NCBI GenBank assembly: GCA_022829145.1
Contig: CM040741.1
Location: 56,230,180-56,294,179 of the forward strand
Length of the DNA stretch: 64,000 bases
From: Albula goreensis
Lineage: Eukaryota > Chordata > Actinopteri > Albuliformes > Albulidae
Direction: 5' to 3'
The position numbers and the translations under genes are program-made. The notes beneath the pieces were generated by a model. It was not told the origin of the DNA. It worked only from the letters and a program-made list of their open reading frames with translations, and did no database searches. Of this stretch, positions 1 through 12,992 are shown one piece after another. Each line of letters opens with the position of its first letter. Within the stretch, counting starts at the first letter, position 1.

Positions 1-156
1 GCTACTCATCCCCATTTTGAAGAGCTCTGTAAATCTTTGCTGTGCCCGTGAGACGCAAGCTGTCCACAGGGATTACTGCAGACTTTGAGTATGGGCTTTT
101 TACAGTCCTCTTAAACACATTACAGAACATGTGCTCTGCCCCTAAGGTCTGATTAC

Positions 157-318
157 CTTAAAGGCTAGGCACACTTTCCAGGCAATGAGTTTCTCTCGGG
201 CGTTAAGGATGACTGGGTATCGAACCTCCTTGCCCTCACTGTCTCTTTCCACCTTGCCATCCAAGGCAGGAGACTTACGGGCTTCGGCATGGGCATAGTC
301 TGGGCCCACCGTGTACAC
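157..318 (-). CDS. ppip5k2: ppip5k2 coding exon 7 (162 nt, phase 0); last one in the window
   Basis: It encodes [20 protein letters not shown], then [20 protein letters not shown] and [13 protein letters not shown]. Acceptor TGTCCACAG, donor GTAATC. The next family exon (expected to start QTVCGFDLL) is not found in bases 1-156, so it lies outside. Confidence 0.94.
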
Positions 319-3300
319 CTGTGGACAGAGAAATTAATTACAGTTAGGAAAACAGCACTTTCTGTTCTGAAGGACAGCCTCATCCCAGGAATCAAGGATG
401 ACAGAACTAAACCTTTCAATGCTAAAACAGGAAATATTCAGAAAAAAAAAAACAATTATTTTATTTAATCATCATCTTTCATATTGGTTAGTAATGGATG
501 TCACAGAAATTTTTCAGGAAATGCAATAGTGTTTTCAAGTTTGACTTGAGAATACTGAACAACATATGACAACCCAAAGCCTATCATATATAGTATAAAA
601 AGGTTTTTCTGAATATCGCTGAAAACAAGCTTCTTCTTAAATATCAGTAGGAAATTCTTTGGTGTCCTTGAGGTAGTGTTTAAAAGGTTACACTTAATCA
701 ATCCTGCCAGGATTCAGCCCTGGGGATCTACCCTCCAGGATGTTTCACTTTTTACCCATCTCAGCACCCAATTCAAATCACTCCCTTAACTGCACCAATT
801 AAACCCCCTGCCACAGTCCAAAAGTGATGCTCTGAAAGAGAATTGGAAAACCTCCTGGTTGGTAGATTTCCTGTACTGCACTAGATCAATGACAATTTCA
901 CAAGAGGCACAAAATTCTCACTAAATGGTTTCACTTGAGCTAGCTATCGTTCATAAGAGCAGACAAAAGAAAAGAAATACAAACCAACATATGATTCTTT
1001 TAATCATTAATGAGGAGTTGGCCACCCTTTGCCATCAGAATAGCCTCAATCCTTCTTTGAATGCTGTTCCAGAAGTTTTGACCTGATCTGGTACAAGCGT
1101 TTGGCTGCCAAAATGGCACTGTCATTAACACAAACACATACCTTTACATCTGTTCCATCAGTTGGCATAAACTCTTCATAAATGTAGGACCCTGTTTTAC
1201 GAACACTACTCTCCGGCGAGTAGACACTGCTTCTGCTTCCGATCTAGGATTGCAGAAATATAAAAATCAAAATACAATAAAAACAAAGAGACAACACACA
1301 TATTTATGCTTCATTTATGATTCATAATAACAATAAACCTGTGTTAAAATAACAAAGGGAAACTACAAATATTTGAATATTTTCATGTTCTTATCCATGC
1401 AATTTTTAGAGTATGTAAATTTGTATCAACTACCCAATACATCACTGATATGCATATTCATTCAAAACAAGCTTCACTTAAACACATTACTTTGCCTTCT
1501 GTAAGGTAGTATGATGGAATAGATATTGGTCAAGGTTAAAAGCAGCATCCTTAAGTGTGATGACTGGCATGGGCTCACCTTGCGGAAGAGCCTCTGGCTG
1601 CCACCCCCAGCTGACGTGGGGTAGTAGATGTACACATTGTGATCCTCTGCGCTGACCGGTTTCTCAACAAAAGGCTTCTGGAACACCTCCCCATTCACCT
1701 CCACGTGGTCTTCTCCTTCCACCAGGTTACACTCTGCACATGGAGGACTCAGAGCGGTGACCTATTACAATGGCTCCAGGGCCTGTGATAATTGCTCCGC
1801 CTCACAAAATCTGCCTTCTACAGAAAATTCCCCTCAGTGTCCAAATTAGTCTTTGCAAAGAGCCTCAAATGACTTCCAATATGTTAACAAATTGCTCTGA
1901 ACTGGTTTCCCTAAAACATCATGAATCATCAAATTCAATCTTGTGCAGTTGCTGATAAGTGCTGTGTGTTTGTTAAAAGAGCCAACTCACAACTAAAGAC
2001 TAGAGGACACAGGAAGAGGAAAAAAAAAAAAAAACAATGCAGAAAAATGTTAATTCCACACATTTCCACAAGTGCACATGGAAGTACATACGAAGGTAGA
2101 AAATCACACATTCAAAAATAAATTAGAACAACATTATTAAAACAACACTATTAAATAACAATGTAGCATATGACAAGTTTTCTCAGTTATGCCTATTAAT
2201 AAGGCTTTGGCTGGCATACCCTGGATAAAACCATGAATAAACTCTTCTTGAATTAACTACAGCCACAATCTGTTATGGCGCTGTCTGTAAAAGCAGACAG
2301 CATGCCTAAGTCTAGGCAGTCTAGGCAGAAGCTACTCACCAAATAAGCAAAGCAACTACAAACACCAGCTGTTCCACTATAAACCACAGGAAAGACTGAC
2401 GTGAAGTCCAGGCACATAACTACACATACACAGACTGAGGCAGGTCCTGTGTATGTATGTATACACAGACCCATAAATACATAAGTATGCTGTGTCATAT
2501 GCAGTTGTTACACACACTTGTGTAAACCAGTCTTTTTCAAAGGGAATCTATTTTGGGCAGTCCCATTTCGTGATTTGTGCACTGGGGTCATACAGAAGAG
2601 GTGCTGTCAACACATGTAGCGCTATGATATTAGGACTCAACAGATAACCTTCTGGAAGAGACCAAGCTCAAACTTAAAGGTTTCTGTGATAGGTAGGTTC
2701 AGTACAGGGCTGCATCTAACAACTATTTTATTTATCAATTAATCTGCCAATTATTTTCTCAATTAATCGATTAATTCTGTGGTGTACAAAGCATCAGAAA
2801 ACTGAAAAATACCAATTAGTTTCCTAGAGCACAAGGTGAAGTCATTAAATATCTTGTTTTGTCTGACCAATGGTCCAATGTAATGTGAGACCATGAAAAG
2901 CAGCAAATTCTCACGTTTGAGGACACAGAACCATGAAATCTTTGGCATTTTTGCTTCAAAAATGACTTAATTGATTGTCAAAATAGTTGGTGATTACTAA
3001 TAGTTGGTGATTTTCGATTACTAAATTGATTATTTCGACTAATTGCTGCAGCTGTGGTTCAGTACATTTTGGTAACTGGAAATGGATTAGAAATGTAAAA
3101 TGTACACTGAAAAAATGCTGTATTTTCAGTTACTGCAGTTTCAAAGTGCGCTTTTTAAAGCATGATGAGATAAGCACAGTATCAGATCTCTCGGCAAACA
3201 GACATGAAAATCTATTTAAGTAAAAATAATGATGAAAAAAGAATCCCCCGCCAGTTTCATAAAAGTTAACTTTTTTTTAGTTTATTTTATTTTGATTTGG

Positions 3301-6300
3301 AATTCAATTTCAAAAGATGAAAAGTAAGCACTCACTATGAAACGCTTCAATCACATTAGTTTACCACAATGTCATAATCTTATCTATGTAGGGAATACAT
3401 AATCTGGAATTTCCCCTATGCATCAGAAATAATATCCCCCTTTCATAGGAGCTCTACATTCTCTACATCATGACACTACATTCTGTCATGAGACATAACA
3501 CATTTATTAGAGCACGGACAGGCAGCACACTTGTTATTCGGATAATCAGTGGCTCTCTAAATTGTATGCAATTCTGTAAATGGATGGGCTCATCATACTA
3601 TAAGAGCATCTGAGCGTAGGGTTTTAAAAATGCAGTGTTACTAAGGATAAAATATCTTCATATTTACAGACATATCCATGTCAGACCCTGGTAGCGTGAG
3701 GCACCACTCAAAGCAGCCAACTTCCTTGTTCATTTTTACATGGTAAGCAGGGGTGTAGGATCTGCCAGGACTGAGCCGTGAACAGATGGCTCGCAGTGCT
3801 GATGACCTCCTGAGTCCTTGCCTCCCACCCTTCATTTCATCAGTGACAGTGGAGGCTCGGCCTGATTACCGGTACATATCAGGGGAAGAGAGTGAGCTGA
3901 AGAGCAATGAGATGAGGCTGCTGTGGAAACGTCCTCACCTGATCTCAGAGCAGTGCCGGGCTGTGATTGGGAGATGTGACAGGTGGTGCTGAAGGGGTGG
4001 TGCAGGTCGCTGCTCTGAGCTGCAGGACTTAGCAGCCACATGTTCAGGCCTGTTCATGTACATGCCAGCAAATCATAGCTGATATGGTTTGAAGACAAAT
4101 GGGAGGCTGGGGCTGGTTTAATTGAAACAATGGCACGGGTTTTATTTCTGGCTTGGTGTAGGTGTTTTATTTATGCGTTATTCATCCCTGCTTCGTTCAC
4201 CATAACTCATGATGGTGTATGCCAAACAAGAAAAACCACATCATGAAAGAGGAATAAGGTTTGTAAGAAGCTGACCTACAGGCATAATGAGATTTGCCTG
4301 CTATTCCGAAGGCAAACTAATGACGCAGCTTCTACAACTCAAAATAAAACATTCATATATTGCTTGGTGTTTCCATAATGTAATCTACCTTCCTCTTTAA
4401 CTGCATAAAATGTAAATCACCATTTGCAGCAAAGGGAAGCATATTTTAAAGTCAAATATTGATTATCAATATTCATTATCTTCATTTTTCAAAGAAGAAA
4501 AACTGACACACAAGTTCTCATTTATTTCTGCTCTTTTCAAACATGAGCTTATGGGAATCAATTAACTACGAACCAGTACAGGTGTTTATCGGCATCTAGA
4601 CCTATACGTTAAAGCCAGGGCAAATAGGACTGTGGTTGCTAAATCCTTTCCTCAGTAATAAGGGCTCACAAGGCAAAAGAAGAATTAATGTAGTCTTTCT
4701 ATTTAATTGGTAGCCAATTCAATTTAAACAATACAGCAGAGAGCTGTGCTCCCACAGCCTGGTGCCAGCAACATAAACCAGCACAGCAGAATTCTGGACA
4801 CATCCCCTCATGTTTAAAATTCAGTAAGTTAAACCACGAGATAAAGCACTTTGGAAGTCAAGCCTGAATGTATTATGAATTTATGCATTAATTTTGCAGA
4901 GGCGGATACAGTGATAATGGGAAATGAGACCCCACCGAAATTACTGACATTAAATGGGCAGAAAGCAAAACAGCGCATTAATGACTTTAGTGTTAGCTGC
5001 TTACACCGACAGGATCAGACCACATCAGCGACAACACTGAAAAGACCAGTCACACAAAAATTACTGGAATATACACAATTTAGCCTTAGCATTGTGTCAA
5101 AGATGAATATTTAACAAATGGTCAAGTTGCAGAGGAGAGATTTCAGTTTCAATTATGGTTCTCAGGCACTTGTGCAAGTGTATCTACCAAGATACACCAA
5201 GATCACACTGCACCTACCTCCAGCAAAATTGCATTACTGTACAATGGAGTTTGTTTTAAGTTAAGCTAAGGACAAATGGCAATTTTGAAAGGTCAATTTT
5301 TAAAAGGGCACTGTCAGTGCGGTATAAATGAAGCATGTGAAATGTTGGCACTTGCACTCATAGCACCTTAAAATAAAATCCACAGATCACAAGGAGTGTT
5401 GTCAAAACAACAATATCTTGCCATTTGTCTGGTGTATGTGAAAGAGTACCAAACAGCAATTCAGTGAAATTCTCTCAGCACTTGTCAGAGAAGAATATTG
5501 GCTGCCAGTCAGTGATGAACTGCAATGCTGGTATTTAGCACTGCTGCTATGAATGTGGACTAGGATTTGGACATGTTAATGTAAAGGACTGAAAGATGGT
5601 ATAAAATTAATGGTCCAACTTAATGGAAAAAGCAACTGATATGACATGAAAACCGAAAAATAAAGTACAGAATTGCAACTCTTGCATATACAACTATATA
5701 ACAATAAATATATTGAAATATATGAAAATACAAAATTGCTAAATATAGGCCTATATTTAACATACCATTTACCATTTGAGGCACTATGTAGGTAAAGCAG
5801 CTGTTAAATTTTTTATGTTCTACAAATTGCTTCTGCAGTACCCTCATTATTACTATCCTCATGCTCATTGCAATGTGCCATTTTTTAAAAAAATGCAAAT
5901 TCACCAAATTCTGGGAGTATGCTGATTGCCTTTGTGTTCCATAGCAGCTAACCACACCAGAATATTACACACCTGCCTTGCTGTCAGTCATTTTAGTATC
6001 AGTGTGAAATACATCCATTTCTAGACAATCTTAGAAAGCGGTGAGCCAGAGCCCACTGGAGTATGAGAGAAGCCCGAGAAGATGGACGACAAACTAGGTT
6101 AGTCATTTCATCAATTCTGCTGTTCACAGGCGGGCGGGTAGGACAGGAAGGTCATCTTCCGCCGACTTCTAATCACTACAGACAGATGGTACCACTGTCA
6201 CTGATAAAACAGTCATCACAACACATACACACAGATCTAATGCATTTTTCACCAAAACAAACTGCTTTGAGATCTTTTACTCTTGCCAGACAAGGCGGAG

Positions 6301-8269
6301 AGTCAGCAGGTATGTCACTCTCTTACATATATCCTGAACGAGTCAGATGGATTTGTATTTCCTGATTAAAGTCAACCCAGGAAACACTTCACAGTGGGAG
6401 GGCTGTTTTTATACACCAACTAAACTGGCAGAAAACAGGCCATTTATATTCATCTATGCCAGATCAGCTACACTGACTGTGATAAATGCTTCAGATAAGA
6501 AACTGTCTGCCCCCAAAAACCAAGGCTAGTTTACTGGCTGAGGATGAACTAACCTTCAGGCCGAGCAGGGTCTCGGTTCAGAACTGCATAACGTGGTAAC
6601 TGAATCCCCTCTGCTTTCAGAATCCGATACACCTCCCTCCTAGAACAAAATTAAATCGGGGGAAAAAATAAGTTCAGGAAACAAGCACCAAAGAGAAAAT
6701 CATATTCAAAATCTTCCCAATTCTGCCAATCCCCTGCAGTGCTCTCTGCATCACCTCCTTTTGAACCAAATGCACTGTTTAAATCTTGGCATGCAGTCTA
6801 ACTGAGCATGTACACCTGGGTACAGTGTAATCCCAGACATGTAGGCTTTCTCAGTCAGTACAGTCAATGGTATCATCACAATACATGTCAAAAAGATTAA
6901 ATCATTCAGCAATCATGATGAAGTCCTGCAACTACATACAAAGTGTCAGAGTGACTGAATTGTCTGAACCGTGCAGCCAGTTCACTGACTTGTGTGTGGG
7001 TGTCACTGTGAAAGATATGGCCTGGAGTGTCTTTATCTGAACCTGAAGGGTCGCCTGCATGTGTGTTGAGCTAGCCATTTGTCTCCAACAGGCCACTAGG
7101 AAGTACTTATGGGCAAGTGCACTATGCGGCACAAACCTGTGAACCAAATGAAGTTCCAGAGGCTGGAGTCATGAGACTATGTCATGGGATTACTCGCACA
7201 TCCCTATTCCCAGTTTTACAGGCTCTTAATTTCAACCAATATCACCAATGCCAGTCTTGATTCTGTCCCTTTATGTCACAAAAAAATTACATAAAAAAGG
7301 AAAGCATAACTAGAATAGTTTAGATACTAGATTCTAAGTTCTGCAAGTATTAATAGGTTTGTGAGCCAGACCAACTACTGAAACGTTCAGTAACTCAACA
7401 AACATTTTTCTCTCCCCAAGGCAGGTGTGTTGAGGAATTCTTGCATCACTAAAATAATCCATCAGTGCTTTTAATAGCACCGAAATGTAAAGAATGACTC
7501 ATATGACAAATGTTTCCATCAGAGTGCAAAATAACAGTTTCCCCATGGGATGATGTGTGTGACTGACTGCACCATCCTCCCAATGTCTCTACCATAAAAG
7601 ACCACATCGGTGGCAAACCACCAGTCGTCTCACCTGTCCTGGATGCAGTACTGAAGGTCTAGGTCGTTGATGACGAATGGATTTCTCAGCTTTTCGTAGG
7701 CCACTGCTTTGTCCAGAGGAAATCCTGTGGGAAAAGAGAGAAAAGAAAAACAACTTATGCCTCTTTCCAAAACACCTAAAATAGTCTGCCAGTGTGAGTC
7801 AGAGTAAGACAGTGAGGACTGCGTGGAACCAATCCAATTAAGGGGTCTGAATGCTGCCTGGGTTTCTGACTACAAAGGCATTCATAAACTTCACACTGCC
7901 TCTGTTCGTGGAAGAGAAGTGAACATTTGCTCAAGGACAGGCTGCTGAATTAATAGCCTTTGCAGGCCGTTCACACTCAAGAAATGTTTTTTCTAAATAT
8001 CACCACACATCTTACTGCTAATTCTCCTTGGGTTGCCCCTTTACATTTTGAGCAGACTCAAACACTGAGGGACTACGAAGGTTTTGACAAATAATGGCAA
8101 CCTTAAAAATGCCTGTTATGCTTTGCAACAATTATGACAGGGAGACTAACAAGGTCACACAATTGCAGAATAAACTGGGGGAACAAGGCACTGGGAAAAA
8201 ATAACAACCATGCAATACACATACAAGCAACACACACACACACACACACTCTGGCTCCTGTCTCTCTCG

Positions 8270-8327
<58 letters not shown>

Positions 8328-9989
8328 AAGACACAGACACAGACACAGACAACATGGCTTAAGTGTGACTGCTGTCACTGCAGCTTGTGTTATAGAACAC
8401 AAGGATGGATTTTAAGGTCATGAATCTGCTAGGCTAGTACATGAGGACAAATCAATTGTCTGGAACTGATAATGAGGTTTAAAGCCAGAGAGATCTACTG
8501 GGAAAACATCTCGCTCTGTATCCAAATCTGCAATTGCACTGACACCCTGGATGACACAAGATTCTATTACATGGGAAACAATTTAATGTTCATCTCATGC
8601 CTTTTAACTTGTTGCAGGCAGAGGAAGTAGGCTGTCGCAAATCCACAAATACTGCAATGCATCACAGCACGACTGACAATGTGTACAAATGTGCACTTTC
8701 ATGTAAACCTTCATCCAAAGTTCTCCTGTGTATTGATTTTAGTCTGAACTCGTGGAGTGTTCATGTTGTGAGGAGGCAGAAAATGTGTTTACCAATGCTA
8801 AAAAGCTCCTTTCATTTAGACTTTCAGACCCACCAATGTCAGTTCAAGCTGTGGGACTGGGGCAGGGGGGCCAGTGGAGGTGGAGGTTGGGGGTCAAACT
8901 GAAACAGACTCACCTTTGGAGTGGAAAGAAATCAGGCAGTCACAAAGGGGCCAGTTTTCCACAGGCTCATTTAGGATGACATCCTCTTCAAACAGCACCA
9001 CAGTGATGTATTTGAACAGGCACAGACGCTCCAGTATCTCCTTCATGGGCTTGGATTTTGACTTCTTCGACATGGCACAGATTCCGACCACTATCTGTCT
9101 CTCTGGGGGCTGTATGTGAAGGTGGGGACAGGGGTTACAGACCCACTCATTCCATAGCAGTTTGGGCCATTTCAGGTGTGGACAGCTAATGGCTGACAGA
9201 TTGAGGCTGTGACCAGATGCCATCTTGTTGCACATGTCACAATTTTACATGCAGTTACAGCTGAAAATGTTCTGTGTTGCTTCACTTTCAATGGAGTAGA
9301 AAATAGAATTTCACTTATTATCTATTGGTACTGCATGTACACATTTACCAACAGGAAAAATGAAAAAGCGTCAAGCTATGATATGTGCACAAACACATGC
9401 TTACATACAGGGAATTTGCTATATTTATAGTAAAGAAAATGTGCCATTAAAAAAGCAGGCTGAATGGATGTTCAGATAATTGCTTCTGTCACTTCAAAAA
9501 AAAAGTTGAACTAAGTAAAGAATTTAGAAGTGCAAAACTTATCAATGTAGGAGCCTCATAATAGATCATATACTTACGACAGGAAAATGTTACATGTTTC
9601 AGTAGAATACAACTATTACATCCATGTGAAAAGTTAAAAACATAGGTAATCCTTGTATCTTAAACAGGCTTAAATGTTCAAAGCAAATGTATGTGACAAA
9701 TACATTTATTCTCCTTAATAAGACTTCACACTATGTGCTTATCACCAGCTAGCAAGTGTGAAAGAAAGGGAGAAGAAAATGCAACTGGAACCATAGTGAC
9801 CAGCGATGGGCTCTTGGAACTTACAGAGTCGTACTCTTCATCTTCATCACCCTCATCCTCTTCCTCCACATTCTCATACAGGCAGTCATATCCCATGATC
9901 CTTCCCGGGTCTAGAAGCTCGTCGCCTTCACCATCGTCACATCCGACGAAGAAGCGGGGGTGGTCGGCGTCGGGCTCCCCGGCAGACAT
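157..9989 (-). CDS. ppip5k2: ppip5k2: inositol hexakisphosphate/diphosphoinositol-pentakisphosphate kinase 2, 5' half (7 coding exons)
   Basis: This gene makes inositol pyrophosphates in the cytosol by phosphorylating IP6 and 5-IP7 with ATP. Seven exons (157-318, 1142-1243, 1579-1733, 6554-6639, 7634-7724, 8914-9109, 9825-9989) join without frameshift into 319 codons. Residues 1-55 are a variable N-terminus ending in an acidic run. From residue 56 the conserved ATP-grasp kinase domain begins: [97 protein letters not shown]. The rest of the kinase domain and the histidine-phosphatase-like domain lie left of the window. The sequence is close to both paralogues; [15 protein letters not shown] and linkage to pam favour ppip5k2, while ARPE resembles ppip5k1. 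The family is certain; the paralogue is inferred. Confidence 0.9.
1005..1095. repeat. Degraded DNA-transposon/MITE fragment
   Basis: The stretch GAGTTGGCCACCCTTTGCC followed by AGAATAGCCTCAATCC and a TTCTTTGAATGCTGTTCCAG block resembles the terminal portion of teleost MITEs that read GTTGG(T/C)CCxCCCTTTGC...AACAGCCTC. Only one end is visible. It sits in the intron just below coding exon 6. Confidence 0.45.
1142..1243 (-). CDS. ppip5k2: ppip5k2 coding exon 6 (102 nt, phase 0)
   Basis: It encodes [20 protein letters not shown] then [14 protein letters not shown]. The EEF...DVK segment carries residues of the ATP-grasp nucleotide pocket. Acceptor AATCCTAG, donor GTATGT. Confidence 0.94.
1579..1733 (-). 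CDS. ppip5k2: ppip5k2 coding exon 5 (155 nt, phase 1 to 0)
   Basis: It encodes [37 protein letters not shown] and [12 protein letters not shown], part of the ATP and inositol-phosphate binding region. Acceptor ATGTGCAG, donor GTGAGC. The [15 protein letters not shown] wording is closer to PPIP5K2 than to PPIP5K1. Confidence 0.94.
1734..6553 (-). other. ppip5k2 intron between coding exons 4 and 5 (4.8 kb)
   Basis: It holds the complete hAT MITE at 2705-3056 and otherwise AT-rich unique-looking DNA. No exon-like segment with conserved sequence was seen in it. Confidence 0.7.
2705..3056. mobile_element. hAT-type MITE, complete, 352 bp, with 8-bp target-site duplications
   Basis: The element starts CAGGGCTGCATCTAAC and ends GCTGCAGCTGTG. 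It has imperfect inverted ends that include the family's ATTAATCGATTAAT-type blocks (near 2763-2774 and 3015-3040). Perfect 8-bp direct repeats GTTCAGTA flank it at 2697-2704 and 3057-3064, the target duplication expected of hAT transposition. It has no coding capacity. Its ends and internal blocks resemble, from memory, a very common teleost MITE family whose consensus begins GGGCTGCAACTAACGATT. Confidence 0.85.
6554..6639 (-). CDS. ppip5k2: ppip5k2 coding exon 4 (86 nt, phase 2 to 1)
   Basis: It encodes [20 protein letters not shown] then LNRDPARPE. Acceptor TTGTTCTAG, donor GTTAGT, which is weaker than the other donors of this gene. Confidence 0.92.
7634..7724 (-). CDS. ppip5k2: ppip5k2 coding exon 3 (91 nt, phase 1 to 2)
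   Basis: It encodes [20 protein letters not shown] and continues to LQYCIQD. Acceptor CCCACAG, donor GTGAGA. The conserved family sequence is unbroken and the split codons join correctly on both sides. Confidence 0.93.
8229..8351. repeat. Compound microsatellite (CA)n-(TC)n-(CA)n-(CAGA)n
   Basis: CA repeats at about 8231-8249, a TC-rich block at 8261-8286, an uninterrupted AC run at 8287-8322, then degenerate ACAGAC units to 8351. It lies in the intron between coding exons 2 and 3 of ppip5k2. Low-complexity open frames over it are artefacts. Confidence 0.95.
8914..9109 (-). CDS. ppip5k2: ppip5k2 coding exon 2 (196 nt, phase 0 to 1)
   Basis: It encodes [20 protein letters not shown] and on to LISFHSK. 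This is the N-terminal lobe of the ATP-grasp kinase with the Lys-rich stretch typical of the family. The acceptor is ACATACAG and the donor GTGAGT. Confidence 0.93.
9825..9989 (-). CDS. ppip5k2: ppip5k2 first coding exon (165 nt, residues 1-55)
   Basis: The ATG at 9989-9987 opens [16 protein letters not shown], whose PRFFVG matches the start of PPIP5K2 proteins. A run rich in Glu and Asp ([13 protein letters not shown]) follows. The donor is GTAAGT at 9824, phase 0. The 5' UTR probably runs up to about 10199, where CTATTTCCTCAG looks like a splice acceptor, so the transcript would have an upstream non-coding exon. Confidence 0.88.
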
Positions 9990-12976
9990 CTCCGTGTGGT
10001 GCTGTGGCCCTGCGGCAGGGGAACTGGGGCCAGGCTGCTTTGGGGCCTGCCTTTCCCACTCCTCTTCCTCCTCCTACCGCCCACCCCCTTCCCAGCGCCA
10101 CACCTCTCAGCCCACAGAGAGATCCCTTGTCTGCCCTCTCCCTGCCGCCCGCCTGGAACTCAATCAAGTCAGCTGCCTGGAGCAGATTAAAGAGATACTC
10201 TGAGGAAATAGGTTTATCCCCAGTGCATTTCTACAGGCCAGGCAGGGTTACAGCCATTGGGCCCAAGCCTGGCTCTCTCCTTCCTGTTCCTCGGGGCCCG
10301 GCATGATGTTCGCTCCTGGAACCAAAGCAAAAAAAGGGATTTTTAAAATCCTTATGCAAGCCGTGCTCTCATGCTGTTGAAAAGAAAAAAGCCAAATGAA
10401 GACACAGCACTGCAGTGCAGTGGGGATTATGGATGTGCAAAGCATGCCAATGCCTCATTTAGACCCCTTTCCCCTTTAATAATTCTGAAAACTAGTCAAC
10501 TTCTCACCAAATGGTTGCCTGACTTCACAGCAAACAACCCAACACAAGCCAAATATTTATTAGCCAGAAATCAGTTTTATTGCAGGGTGTACTTGAAAAT
10601 TACAAACTGAAATTACAAGTGAAAAAACAAGCTTCCTTTCAGGCCTTATGTCATAAATAGACAGTTTTGGCACTGGCAAAAAAAAGTATTTAAAATGAAC
10701 GACCTAAAGTGAAGAGGTTGCAATGAACGAATCCAAAGTAAACTTTCAAAGAATGAACGCAAGTAGCTTGCAAGTAACTTATTAACGTTTTTTTTTTTTT
10801 TGTAAAGACACAGCAGTTCTGAGGAGGAGTAGCTAGGTAAGGCAAAATAAGATGAAATGTCCATGCATTAGTACAAGTTAATAAGAGCATTTGAATGTAA
10901 GGTGAAAATGCACAAAGGTAATTTCAGTAAACCAAGTTCGCCATTTAAAAGAAAGTGAGACTATCCAGCACTGTTTAAAGCCTGGACTTACGCACTGCCA
11001 GGGTCCTTTTGGAGTAAACTAACTTTCAAGGTAATCGGCTTCACAAATGAACCTCATACATGTGTTTTTGCCTGTATAACAGACAATATCGACTTTCAAT
11101 TTATGAAGTATGAAAATAATCATTTTCCCACTGGCATTAGCACACTGGCATCACTTGTCGATTAGTGGGAAACACCGATATCACCAAAAGATTTTGCAAA
11201 AGATCAGAAAACTAGCTAGCTACATGTGGAATCTAAGGACAGCAAAGCTCCTGTATATGAGATATATGTGACAGTAATAACTGAAGGTACATACTGGATT
11301 CACAAACTAAAAAAAAAACTAAATTTCACATAGCCAAAACCCTTGGCTAGGATGTAGCATAGGCAAGTCGTCAGTAATGGATTGGCCATTCTGGTCCTTC
11401 TTTATTCTATTACGTGGCTCGGTCCAACATTAAATTTGTATGTACACCCCTCTCCTGGTATTAAAATTGTGTGTTACTGTGAATAACCATGACAAATACA
11501 AACAATTAAATGCTAAACGATGTGGCTTGCAATTTTTTCAGCCAGCCTAACAAGGTTATCTACCTACAATTACGCTAACTTCACTATTTTCAAAGATTCT
11601 AGTCAATGACAACGGATATTTGTTTTAACAAGCACAACTATCTGTCGTTATTGATCACTCTACGAAATGTTAATTTTCAAACCCTTTGAAAGAAACATTG
11701 GCATGGTAAGTATCTCTCCATCTTTTTCTGTTATAATTTTGACAGGTGGTCATCTAGGCACAAATGGCTGATTATTGGATCATTTTGATTCCATTTTTTA
11801 CATTTGACTCCGGATGACTCGACTGTAGGTGAGCTTAATTTTAGGTCACAAAAAGAGGCAGCTATTTCTGATTTTGAACAAGCAAGATGAGACAGTGCGA
11901 CATCTTTAACGTATATGTTCTTCATGTTATGGCAACTTTATAACGATAGGTTACTTGTTGCAAGTGACCCTGCCCGCTCGCATGCTGGCCAAGCTGTTAA
12001 CATAGCTCCATCTGTTAACTTACAACAGCAGGCGTAGCATTAATTATTTTACGGTATTTCTCAACACTGAAATCGCAGTTCTTAAAAGTTAGTTACTAGT
12101 TACTACTAGCTAAGCGGTTGCTTGTTGGCTTCTCATATTCCTCACCCTGCTTCTTTGCTTCTTAGCCGTTAGCAGGGCTGAAAATGGGCTGAATAAATAG
12201 GCAACCTCATGCATTTGTGGACAGTGAAAGTTCATTTCCCCCAGACTCGCTATTCAACACGATGCCATTTGGTAGCTAATTCCATTTGAAATATTTCAAA
12301 TATTTCAGCTATTATATGGAATAAGAATGCTATAAAAATATATCATCTGATGTCATTACAGTAACCAAACTGTAATTATTCGCACAGATATGGCGCCGTA
12401 ATACTGGTGTGAAATTACTACAGTGGTTGCTAACATTAACATTAGCCTCCTATCTACTTCCTTTCAGCATCTGCGACTGTTAGCTAGCCAGCATAAACTG
12501 ACATTAGTTGACACATGGCAGTGTCCTGGTACGACTTTTGCGTGAACTTTCAGTGAGCTACATGTATCAAGGTTAGCTAACTTTTAAATGTATTTTACTT
12601 CACGAATGTGTTGCAGCCAGATTTAACGAACGTATTAAGCCAGGTGGTATAGCCAGTCCCTAGGCTTATGTCGTCCTGCTTGCAGTTGCAGCATCTGAAC
12701 AACGTTACAGTAGGTTAGCTAGGCAGCTAGCTACACCCTTTAAAAGTACCAATCTAACCACCTCGCTAAGGAACTAAACAGTCCTGTTTCCTCGTTACCT
12801 TTTGGTATAACATTTTGGATTCAAAAGATTTCTCGTCTAACCTTTGTCAGCTCAGCTGTAGCATCAGCGTCGACGGTATGATACCAGTCGGGTTCCCCAA
12901 TTCTTGCACCAGCATTAATGTTAGCTTGCTAACCTGCTAGCTAAAAAAATCACAAACGCCACGGGATATGTCGTCA

Positions 12977-12992
12977 GTAAGGGGCGGGAAAA
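12977..12992 (-). promoter_or_regulatory. GC-box/E2F-like site, candidate ppip5k2 core promoter region
   Basis: On the minus strand the sequence is TTTTCCCGCCCCTTAC, which combines an E2F-like TTTCCCGC with an Sp1 GC box. It lies about 3 kb upstream of the ppip5k2 start codon, on the gene's strand. Donor-like sites follow at GACAAAG/GTTAGA and CCAAAAG/GTAACG (about 12840 and 12798), suitable for a non-coding first exon. The transcription start itself cannot be read from sequence. Confidence 0.35.

Noticed and set aside
8103..8415. Overlapping open frames on both strands of about 93-99 codons
   Set aside because: They are translations of the CA/TC microsatellite (Thr-His, Cys-Val and Ser-Leu repeats) and have no coding character.
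9733..10203. Plus-strand open frame of 156 codons with a long Ser run
   Set aside because: It is the antisense of the first ppip5k2 coding exon; the Ser run mirrors the acidic GAG/GAC codons.
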